Part shown: piece after piece, positions 1 through 5,178 of the stretch
How the letters are laid out: each line of letters starts with the position of its first letter
Position numbering within the stretch: position 1 is the first letter of the stretch
Assembly: GCA_937901435.1 (NCBI GenBank)
Contig: CALGTJ010000360.1
Location: forward strand, 1-6,112
Length of the DNA stretch: 6,112 nt
Direction of reading: 5' to 3'
Origin: an uncultured Rhodobacter sp.
GTDB taxonomy: Bacteria > Pseudomonadota > Alphaproteobacteria > Rhodobacterales > Rhodobacteraceae
The notes under the pieces: generated by a model
Database searches by the model: none
What the model saw: only the letters and a program-made list of their open reading frames with translations
Told to the model about the DNA's origin: nothing
Made by a program: the position numbers and the translations under genes

Positions 1-144
1 GGGCTCTCAGTTGCCATTCGCTGCGTGTTCATCTAGCGGCTACTACGCGGACAAACCGGGCTTGTGCAAACGCAGCATTTTCTGGCTTTCGCAGCGATGA
101 ATTTACGGCGATTCAATAGACATTGCCAAAGCGGTCATTGGGCG
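1..144. other. Non-coding left edge, possible interspersed repeat
   Basis: No open reading frame, tRNA or rRNA is recognisable here. The stretch contains a separated 8-base inverted repeat, TCGCTGCG at 18-25 and CGCAGCGA at 90-97. A segment around 97-141 (ATTTACGGCG, ATTGCCAAAGCGGTCATTGG) resembles short non-coding sequence I associate with many intergenic regions of Roseobacter-type genomes. That resemblance is from memory and is not verified. It lies just downstream of the stop of the membrane-protein gene, so it may also hold that transcript's 3' end, but no convincing hairpin followed by a T-run is visible. Confidence 0.35.
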
Positions 145-828
145 TCATTGATGACCTAAAAATGCAGAATAAACGCCAAATGCACCGACAGTAATTAGGC
201 TGAGCGCCCAAAGTAAATCAAGATTGAACCAACTTTTTGAAATGAATTTCAAACCAAACCAAGTGTAGACAAAGATCGCAATCGCCGCACCTGCAAAAGT
301 CATCGCAAAGGTGTGGGTTGCGGCCACTAAAAAGGCTGTCGTTATATTGTTGCTCATGAGCACTTGTGCAGCGGCATGACCTGTTTCTGACACACTTTCG
401 CCCAGCACTAAAAGCCCGCAAATACCAAGATAAATAGGCACCAGCATTAGTCCCGCACCATGGGCAGTGGCGGCCAGAAACGACCAGAGCCCTAGCTTGG
501 CAGGATGGATGCGGGCTAGAATTTTCGGGTGTCGCCGATTGATCAAAAGATAGATCCCCATCGCAATCACTAGCACGCCTGCACCCATCCGAATTTCACG
601 CTCGTTATTGACGAAGAAATACATCATTGAAAACGGCAGCAAGATGACAATCATCGCCAGAAAATGACCAGTAGCAAGCATCGCACTGGCTTTGATCATG
701 GCACTTTTCTTGCGTTCAAATAGAGCCGCTGAGACAGCCAGCGGCCATCCCATACCAGGGTTTACGCCATGGTATATTCCCGAAAAAATGACGGCCCACC
801 AAAGGGCCGTCGCAGTCATGGTTTCCAT
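145..828 (-). CDS. Six-helix membrane protein coupled to mtoX (NicO/UreH-like motif)
   Basis: A 227-residue integral membrane protein of unestablished function. About six hydrophobic segments are seen, near residues 8-36, 47-72, 79-97, 112-142, 161-191 and 203-224. Histidines occur inside or beside helices in short motifs: YHGVNPGMG (H20), TGHF (H55), TAHGAG (H123) and ATHTFAMT (H172), along with many methionines. The first motif faintly recalls the His-x-x-x-Pro-Gly signature of NicO/RcnA/UreH metal transporters, but the usual second His is replaced by Met. The start is 3 bases past the mtoX stop, so the two are almost certainly one transcript and probably translationally coupled. No good Shine-Dalgarno precedes the first ATG; Met4 (codon 819-817) is an alternative start with a weak GGAA before it. 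By context it could supply a metal such as copper to MtoX, or move a sulfur compound such as sulfite. Both are inference. The gene itself is secure, the function is not. Confidence 0.85.
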   Translation of the reverse strand: METMTATALWWAVIFSGIYHGVNPGMGWPLAVSAALFERKKSAMIKASAMLATGHFLAMIVILLPFSMMYFFVNNEREIRMGAGVLVIAMGIYLLINRRHPKILARIHPAKLGLWSFLAATAHGAGLMLVPIYLGICGLLVLGESVSETGHAAAQVLMSNNITTAFLVAATHTFAMTFAGAAIAIFVYTWFGLKFISKSWFNLDLLWALSLITVGAFGVYSAFLGHQ

Positions 829-831
829 ATT

Positions 832-2238
832 TTAAACAGAGGGGTAACAGAAACTATCGGTGGAACAATCGCCGCCTTCCAGACGAATTTGGTGGGCCCG
901 TGTGTTCTCTGGGAAGTCAATGTAGAAGTCAGGATCAAGGGCAAAACTGCCATCTTCTCCAACATTCGCCATCACCATTTGCCCGCCTTCCTGATGCGGA
1001 TAAAACTGATTATCCCATGAAGAATAAAGCGAATTTGTCCAATACACTCTTTTTCCGTCGCGGCTGATTTCGACCATTTGCGGTCCGTAGATAACCTCCT
1101 TGCCGTTAGGGTGCTTATGTTCGGTGGCGATACCGCCAAGCTGCACCTTACCGTTGAGCACGGGGTTCATTGGATCAGATACATCATATTGATGCATCTC
1201 GCCCAAGCCCCAACAGGCGACATAAAGGTATTTATCGTCAAGGCTCAGGTCGATATCAGTGACCAAGGGTGGCACGGCTCCGAAGCCTTTAAGCAAATCA
1301 GGAAGGTTTTCTGGATCTTCCGGGCGTGGATCGATCGTGATCGTCTTCTTGGATTGCCACACACCATCATCACCACGCCACCAGGTAAAAATCGCGCCTT
1401 GTAAGTTTGTTGTATCAACCACGACACCGCAGAACCCATAAGATTTGGTCGGATCATGGGCAGGGCGGATCTCTAACGCCATCTGGTAGTTTTCACCGAA
1501 ATCCATTGTTTGGATGTTTTTGCGCGCGCGCAGATCCCAGAAGTGGATCGAATGGCCGTATTTGTTTGACAGTAAATCTTCTGGTACAACACCGTTTTCA
1601 TATTGGGGCGGCAGACCCCATTCAGAACTGACCATATAGTCTTGTGGCAGGTTCCACCAGAAATCGTAATGTTTGTCTTGTGCACCGCGATCCATTTCGT
1701 AGCGACCGATAATTTCAAATGTTTCACAATCCATGATGAAAATACCGGGAGGGCCATCTGTGCCATCAGCTCCGCCTCCACCAAGAGTTGATACATAAAT
1801 CCCTTCAGGCCCACAATGAATTGTATGGGGACGCGAATACCCTGTCTTTTCGAATAGTTCTTCCGGTTCAATAATCTTATGAATATGAGCCTTTAGTGGA
1901 TCTTTGACATCAAAGATAAAAATACGCGACGAGCGAATGCCTGGTACGATCAGATAGCGGCGTTCTAAAAATGCATGGCCCGATAAGGGCGACAGAGATG
2001 ATGAACACGCGTTCCAGCCAAAGTGGTGAAATTCGTCCCCAGTGGTTTCAGTCATCACCTTATGAACGATCTCGCCATAGGTTTTCGACCCTTTGCGCAG
2101 GTCAATAACGGCTAGTCCGTCGTGTTGATCAGCGTCTTTGCCCAGCATTACCGTAAATGCAAAATTTTCAGGTGGTGCTTGCATCGCTAGTTTTGCGGAT
2201 GCATGAAATGTTGGATCCGGCTTCATCGGTTTATTCAT
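832..2238 (-). CDS. mtoX: Methanethiol oxidase, SBP56 (selenium-binding protein) family
   Basis: A 468-residue full-length member of the SBP56 family, whose bacterial members (MtoX) and human SELENBP1 oxidise methanethiol with O2 to formaldehyde, H2S and H2O2; MtoX is described as copper-dependent. Family landmarks run along the whole chain: APPENFAF near 21, DEFHHFGWNACSS near 68-80, IVPGIRSSRIFIFD near 97-110, IIEPEEL near 122, PHTIHCGPEG near 137-146, YDFWWNL near 191, SSEWG near 204, ALEIRPAHDPT near 254-264, VTDIDLSLDDKYLYVACWG near 326-344, GPQMVEISRDGKRVYWTNSLY near 385-405, WDNQFYP near 408, and the C-terminal RAHQIRLEGGDCSTDSFCYP. Candidate metal-binding histidines include H71/H72, H138, H141 and H449. 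The N-terminus (MNKPMKPDPTFHASAK) has no hydrophobic signal segment, unlike exported versions described in methylotrophs. Only the first Cys (C78) of the usual Cys-Ser-Ser region remains. GGAGGAA at 2245-2250 sits well before this ATG. It follows the IclR gene on the same strand. Confidence 0.93.
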   Translation of the reverse strand: MNKPMKPDPTFHASAKLAMQAPPENFAFTVMLGKDADQHDGLAVIDLRKGSKTYGEIVHKVMTETTGDEFHHFGWNACSSSLSPLSGHAFLERRYLIVPGIRSSRIFIFDVKDPLKAHIHKIIEPEELFEKTGYSRPHTIHCGPEGIYVSTLGGGGADGTDGPPGIFIMDCETFEIIGRYEMDRGAQDKHYDFWWNLPQDYMVSSEWGLPPQYENGVVPEDLLSNKYGHSIHFWDLRARKNIQTMDFGENYQMALEIRPAHDPTKSYGFCGVVVDTTNLQGAIFTWWRGDDGVWQSKKTITIDPRPEDPENLPDLLKGFGAVPPLVTDIDLSLDDKYLYVACWGLGEMHQYDVSDPMNPVLNGKVQLGGIATEHKHPNGKEVIYGPQMVEISRDGKRVYWTNSLYSSWDNQFYPHQEGGQMVMANVGEDGSFALDPDFYIDFPENTRAHQIRLEGGDCSTDSFCYPSV

Positions 2239-2244
2239 CGATCT

Positions 2245-2251
2245 TCCTCCC
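2245..2251 (-). promoter_or_regulatory. Ribosome binding site of mtoX
   Basis: Read on the minus strand this is GGGAGGAA, about 6 bases before the ATG at 2238. It fixes the mtoX start at that ATG rather than at the in-frame Met5. Confidence 0.75.
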
Positions 2252-2256
2252 TAAAG

Positions 2257-2289
2257 TTATTCCCCGCTCATTGGGGTTTGATACATCAT
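2257..2289 (-). CDS. Possible 10-residue leader peptide upstream of mtoX
   Basis: Between the IclR stop and mtoX there is a tiny open frame, ATG ATG TAT CAA and so on to TAA, encoding MMYQTPMSGE. It has a near-perfect Shine-Dalgarno (TAAGGAGGA, 2299-2307) that overlaps the IclR stop codon, with about 10 bases between AGGAGG and the first ATG. This site is stronger than most in the window and serves no other start. The peptide's own stop is followed 18 bases later by the mtoX ATG, with mtoX's own RBS between them. A 4-bp C/G hairpin (2262-2265 with 2273-2276) lies within the peptide frame. It may be a translated leader that couples or tunes mtoX expression, or a chance frame. It resembles no known leader and shows no run of a regulatory amino acid. 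Not verified as expressed. Confidence 0.35.
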   Translation of the reverse strand: MMYQTPMSGE

Positions 2290-2297
2290 TGCCGCGG

Positions 2298-2307
2298 TTC
2301 CTCCTTA
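2298..2307 (-). promoter_or_regulatory. Strong Shine-Dalgarno overlapping the iclR stop
   Basis: On the minus strand this reads TAAGGAGGAA. The TAA is the stop codon of the IclR gene and AAGGAGG closely matches the 16S rRNA anti-SD. It stands about 10 bases before the ATG of the 10-codon frame and about 60 bases before the mtoX ATG, so it cannot act directly on mtoX. Confidence 0.6.
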
Positions 2308-3063
2308 GACCTCGGCCACGTTGCATAGTTGAATGGCACCGCTGATCTTTGTTGCAAGCTGTGTCAGCTGACGGCCGATATTATGTCTGTAATCTGTGCC
2401 AAACCTGCGTACGGGTCCGACTGCGCCGACGCTAAAGGTGGCACCGATATTCCCGATTGTTATTGGGGCGGCAACGCTTGAGATGCCAATGTCAATCTCT
2501 TGATCGCAATCGGCAAAACCTTGCTTTCGGATGATATCGAACTCTGCAAGCAGGTCTTCTCGCGTCGCCTTTGTGTGGTCTGTATAGGCTTGGAGACTTC
2601 CTTGCAAAATTTTGTCTTGAAAGTTTTGTTCTGTGAAGGCTGCGATTGCCTTTGAACAAGAACAGGCGTGCATCGGGCGTTCACCAAGCCCTGGATGGAT
2701 GAAGGCACGGGCGGGATCATCAGGTGTTTCGACATGAATAATTTCCACTTTGCCATCTCGGAAGCGTGCCAGAAACACAGTTTCATTGAATTTGGTAGCG
2801 GCCACTTTGAGAAGAGGCGCCGCGACACGGCGCACATCCACGTCGGATTTCCCCAATAGAGCAATGCGGATCAGCCGTTCACCAATCACATAGCGCCCGT
2901 CATTGTTTGGTTCTTCGATCAGCCCTTGTTCTTGCAATGTTTGCATCAAGCGATAGCAGGTTGGCTTTGGCAACCCACTTGCTATCTGCGCTTCGGTTGC
3001 GCTGACCGGACGACCGACGACGGCGATAATTTCAAGCAGATGAATAAGACGTTCTAGATGCAC
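2305..3063 (-). CDS. IclR-family transcriptional regulator
   Basis: A 252-residue regulator when started at the GTG at 3063-3061. The N-terminal winged helix-turn-helix (about 1-62) includes the recognition region SGLPKPTCYRLMQTLQEQGL. The C-terminal IclR effector domain (about 80-245) shows HPGLGERPMHACSCSKAIAAF (123-143), QGFADCDQEIDIGISSVAAPI (181-201) and the terminal RQLTQLATKISGAI helix. Length is typical of the family (about 250-270). The frame stays open upstream to an ATG at 3195, which would overlap the divergent dehydrogenase by 43 bases and give an un-IclR-like leader, so it is rejected. GTG at 3093 (262 residues) is possible, but lies inside the candidate operator. GTG 3063 has AGGT about 9 bases upstream. 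It is encoded divergently from the dehydrogenase unit and just upstream of mtoX, so it probably controls both and itself, with methanethiol or a product as the likely effector (inference). Two cysteines, C134 and C136, sit in the effector-pocket motif. Confidence 0.88.
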   Translation of the reverse strand: MHLERLIHLLEIIAVVGRPVSATEAQIASGLPKPTCYRLMQTLQEQGLIEEPNNDGRYVIGERLIRIALLGKSDVDVRRVAAPLLKVAATKFNETVFLARFRDGKVEIIHVETPDDPARAFIHPGLGERPMHACSCSKAIAAFTEQNFQDKILQGSLQAYTDHTKATREDLLAEFDIIRKQGFADCDQEIDIGISSVAAPITIGNIGATFSVGAVGPVRRFGTDYRHNIGRQLTQLATKISGAIQLCNVAEV

Positions 3064-3082
3064 TTCAAAGGTACCTATTGAA
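3064..3082. promoter_or_regulatory. Inverted repeat next to the iclR start
   Basis: TTCAA (3064-3068) and TTGAA (3078-3082) flank the self-complementary AGGTACCT (3069-3076), which is one base off the centre of the outer arms. The element directly abuts the preferred GTG start of the IclR gene and shares TTGAA with the candidate -35 of the rightward unit. It could be a second regulator site or partly chance, since AGGT is also the likely ribosome binding site of iclR on the minus strand. Confidence 0.35.
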
Positions 3083-3106
3083 ATATGAGACACTTTCTCA
3101 GATGAT
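3078..3106 (+). promoter_or_regulatory. Candidate sigma70-like promoter of the rightward operon
   Basis: TTGAAA (3078-3083, 5 of 6 to the -35 consensus) is followed after 17 bases by GATGAT (3101-3106, 4 of 6 to the -10). It lies about 50 bases before the dehydrogenase ATG. The spacer and -10 are covered by the 10-base-spaced half-sites, which suits repression or ligand-dependent activation by IclR. Prediction by eye only. Confidence 0.45.
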
Positions 3107-3110
3107 GAGA
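3086..3110. promoter_or_regulatory. Candidate IclR operator: three half-sites at 10-base spacing
   Basis: TGAGA (3086-3090), TCTCA (3096-3100) and TGAGA (3106-3110) occur with exactly 5 bases between neighbours. They form two overlapping inverted repeats, TGAGA-N5-TCTCA and TCTCA-N5-TGAGA, each 15 bases long, which is the usual size of IclR-family operators. The centres of neighbouring half-sites are one helical turn apart. The array sits between the divergent iclR and dehydrogenase genes over the candidate promoter. Binding by this IclR protein is inferred from position and form. Confidence 0.5.
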
Positions 3111-3142
3111 GCGAATCATGGAAAAAATCAAGCAATTTTTTT

Positions 3143-3148
3143 AGGAGA
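3143..3148 (+). promoter_or_regulatory. Ribosome binding site deciding the dehydrogenase start
   Basis: AGGAGA lies 4 bases before the ATG at 3153. It shows that the dehydrogenase begins at MRTRAAVAL and not at the in-frame ATG at 3078, which would add 25 residues not expected in the family. Confidence 0.8.
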
Positions 3149-3152
3149 AAAA

Positions 3153-4265
3153 ATGCGAACACGTGCTGCTGTCGCCTTGGAGGCTGGAAAACCACTTGAA
3201 GTTATGGACGTTGAACTCGACGGCCCGCGCGCTGGAGAGGTTTTGGTTGAGATCAAAGCTACAGGTCTATGTCATACAGATGAATTCACCCGTTCGGGCG
3301 AGGATCCGGAGGGCATTTTTCCGGCAATCTTGGGTCATGAAGGTGCAGGCGTAGTGATCGAAATTGGAGAAGGTGTGACCAGTCTAGAGGTGGGTGACCA
3401 TGTGATCCCACTTTATACGCCTGAATGTCGCGAGTGCGAATACTGCCTCAACCCGAAAACCAACCTGTGCCAGAAGATCCGAAGTACCCAAGGCGCGGGG
3501 CTTTTACCTGACGGATCGACCCGTTTCAAAATGCTCGATGGGACGCCAATCCACCATTATATGGGATGTTCTACCTTCGCCAATCACACAGTTGTGCCCG
3601 AAATTGCTCTGGCGAAAGTTCGAAAGGACGCGCCGTTCGATAAAATTTGTTATATTGGTTGTGGTGTCACAACCGGCATAGGGGCAGTGATCAACACTGC
3701 TAAAGTTGAGATTGGGTCAACTGGCGTGGTCTTCGGCCTTGGCGGTATTGGACTCAATGTTATCCAAGGTTTGCGCCTTGCTGGGGCAGACCAAATCGTT
3801 GGCGTTGACCTGAACGAGGGTAAACTCGAGATGGCCAAACGGTTTGGTATGACCGATTTCGTAAACCCTTCAAAAGTGAACGGGGATCTGGTTGCACATC
3901 TGGTTGAGCTGACACGCGGTGGTGCGGATTACACATTTGACGCCACTGGCAACGTGGGCGTTATGCGCACAGCGCTGGAATGCGCGCATAAGGGGTGGGG
4001 CGAAAGCATCATTATCGGCGTCGCCCCTGCTGGCGCAGAGATTAGCACAAGACCGTTCCAATTGGTGACAGGGCGGGTTTGGCGCGGTACTGCATTTGGT
4101 GGCGCATCCGGGCGCACCGATGTACCCAAAATCGTGGATTGGTACATGGACGGCAAGATCGAAATCGACCCAATGATTACTCATAAATTGAAGCTAGAGG
4201 ATATCAACCACGGGTTCGATTTGATGCATGAAGGCAAATCTATCCGCGCCGTCGTGGAGTTTTAA
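3153..4265 (+). CDS. frmA: S-(hydroxymethyl)glutathione dehydrogenase / class III alcohol dehydrogenase
   Basis: A 370-residue zinc-dependent medium-chain dehydrogenase, also called adhI, adhC or flhA. It oxidises S-hydroxymethylglutathione, formed from formaldehyde and glutathione, to S-formylglutathione with NAD+ in the cytoplasm. Catalytic zinc ligands are C40 (GLCHTDEF), H62 (GHEGAG) and C170 (YIGCGVTTG). The structural zinc cysteines are C92, C95, C98 and C106. The NAD-binding loop is GLGGIG (196-201) with D219 at the end of the next strand. Class III features include DPEGIFP (51-57), NPKTNLCQKIR (100-110), HYMGCSTF (135-142) and TRPFQLVTGRVW (299-310). Length is normal. It opens the rightward operon with a strong RBS, and the next gene follows after 3 bases. 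Beside mtoX its job is to clear the formaldehyde released from methanethiol. The EFTR stretch (44-47) differs from the commoner AYTL or AFTL after CHTD. S-formylglutathione hydrolase is not present in the window. Confidence 0.95.
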   Translation: MRTRAAVALEAGKPLEVMDVELDGPRAGEVLVEIKATGLCHTDEFTRSGEDPEGIFPAILGHEGAGVVIEIGEGVTSLEVGDHVIPLYTPECRECEYCLNPKTNLCQKIRSTQGAGLLPDGSTRFKMLDGTPIHHYMGCSTFANHTVVPEIALAKVRKDAPFDKICYIGCGVTTGIGAVINTAKVEIGSTGVVFGLGGIGLNVIQGLRLAGADQIVGVDLNEGKLEMAKRFGMTDFVNPSKVNGDLVAHLVELTRGGADYTFDATGNVGVMRTALECAHKGWGESIIIGVAPAGAEISTRPFQLVTGRVWRGTAFGGASGRTDVPKIVDWYMDGKIEIDPMITHKLKLEDINHGFDLMHEGKSIRAVVEF

Positions 4266-4268
4266 AAA

Positions 4269-5141
4269 ATGCGGCAGTCCTCTCCCGAGGTGTATACGTT
4301 CTTTGACGAAGCCACGAACGCGGCTTGTCATATCGTAAAAGACCCAGCTTCAAACGCTGTGGCGATTATCGATTCCATCTTGGATTTTGACGCCGCAGCG
4401 GGCCGTACCGAAACGACCCATGCCGATAAGCTGATCGATGAAATCACACGAAATGACTGGCAGGTCGCTTGGATACTGGAGACCCATGTGCACGCCGATC
4501 ACCTGTCTGCTGCACCCTACCTGGCCGAAAAGCTGGGCGGCAAAATTGCGATCGGAGCCAATATAACCGCCGTGCAAAAAGTTTTTGGCAAGATCTTTAA
4601 TGCAGGTACCGAATTTGAGATGGACGGCAGCCAATTCGACAGATTGTTCGCAAATGGGGATGTCTTTGACATCGGTAACCTTAATGTCAAAGTGATGCAC
4701 ACGCCGGGGCATACGCCTGCCTGTGTCACCTACGTCATCGGCGATGCTGCCTTTATCGGTGACACGTTATTTATGCCCGATTTTGGCACCGCTCGTGCAG
4801 ATTTCCCGGGCGGGTCTGCAACCAATCTTTATGCTTCTATCCAACGCATATTAACATTGCCCGAAGAGACGCGCTTGTTCTTGTGCCACGACTACAAAAC
4901 CAAAACGCGTGAGACGTTCTGCTGGCAAACAACAGTAGCAGAACAAAAGGCAAAAAACGTTCATGTCGGTGGTGGCAAATCCGAAAAAGAATTCGTTGAC
5001 TTTCGGACCAAGCGGGATGCGCAATTGGCAATGCCGAAACTTATCATTCCATCAATTCAAGTGAACATGAATGCAGGCCACATGCCTGCCGCTGATATGG
5101 ACGGAGACGTCTACCTGAAAGTGCCAATTAACAAACTGTGA
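4269..5141 (+). CDS. blh: Metallo-beta-lactamase-fold persulfide dioxygenase-like protein (Blh/ETHE1 type)
   Basis: A 290-residue cytoplasmic protein of the metallo-beta-lactamase fold. Its closest resemblance is to the Blh group of ETHE1-type persulfide dioxygenases, which oxidise glutathione persulfide with O2 to sulfite and glutathione using one Fe(II). Candidate metal-site residues are seen in THVHADH (72-78, H73, H75, D77, H78), HTPGHTP (H148), GDTLF (D165) and LCHDY (H207). Other family stretches are VQKVFGKIFNAGTEF (102-116), GDAAFIGDTLFMPDFGTARADFPGG (158-182) and the C-terminal extension IQVNMNAGHMPAAD to the end, which distinguishes Blh-like proteins from shorter ETHE1. The start lies 3 bases after the dehydrogenase stop, with GGAG (4256-4259) inside the preceding gene, so translation is coupled. 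sqr follows after 37 bases. An SQR-dioxygenase pair is the standard sulfide oxidation set; here its source of sulfide is probably MtoX. A hydrolase of the glyoxalase II type is the alternative, but the neighbour and motifs favour the dioxygenase. Confidence 0.9.
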   Translation: MRQSSPEVYTFFDEATNAACHIVKDPASNAVAIIDSILDFDAAAGRTETTHADKLIDEITRNDWQVAWILETHVHADHLSAAPYLAEKLGGKIAIGANITAVQKVFGKIFNAGTEFEMDGSQFDRLFANGDVFDIGNLNVKVMHTPGHTPACVTYVIGDAAFIGDTLFMPDFGTARADFPGGSATNLYASIQRILTLPEETRLFLCHDYKTKTRETFCWQTTVAEQKAKNVHVGGGKSEKEFVDFRTKRDAQLAMPKLIIPSIQVNMNAGHMPAADMDGDVYLKVPINKL

Positions 5142-5161
5142 GGCTCGTTAGGGCAAGGGTT

Positions 5162-5167
5162 GGGAGG
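5162..5167 (+). promoter_or_regulatory. Ribosome binding site of sqr
   Basis: GGGAGG stands 11 bases before the ATG at 5179, a slightly long but workable spacing. It supports this start, which places the FAD-binding strand at the expected N-terminal position. Confidence 0.6.
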
Positions 5168-5178
5168 CCCCTAATATA

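Noticed and set aside
133..156. Inverted repeat GGTCAT / ATGACC as a terminator of the leftward unit
   Set aside because: It straddles the stop of the membrane-protein gene, has only a 6-bp A/T-containing stem with a 12-base gap, and no T-run follows on the minus strand.
769..1020. Plus-strand open frame across the membrane-protein/mtoX junction
   Set aside because: It lies opposite two well-supported coding genes and its translation has no recognisable protein features.
2262..2276. CCCC/GGGG hairpin between iclR and mtoX as an intrinsic terminator
   Set aside because: The stem is only 4 bp and there is no T-run after it in the direction of transcription; at most it tunes translation.
3122..3141. 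AAAAAAT / ATTTTTT stem before the dehydrogenase RBS as a terminator or riboswitch
   Set aside because: The stem is entirely A-T, too weak to be significant, and more likely just A/T-rich 5' leader sequence.
3078..3152. ATG at 3078 as the start of the dehydrogenase
   Set aside because: It would add 25 residues with no family resemblance and run through the promoter/operator region. ATG 3153 has AGGAGA at proper spacing and gives the familiar MRTRAAVAL start.
3064..3195. ATG at 3195 as the start of the IclR gene
   Set aside because: It overlaps the divergent dehydrogenase by 43 bases and adds 44 residues that do not look like an IclR N-terminus. GTG 3063 or GTG 3093 gives normal length.
4350..4712. 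Long minus-strand open frame opposite the dioxygenase gene, and similar ones opposite the dehydrogenase and within mtoX
   Set aside because: They are antisense or out-of-frame shadows of strongly conserved genes, with no RBS or recognisable domain.
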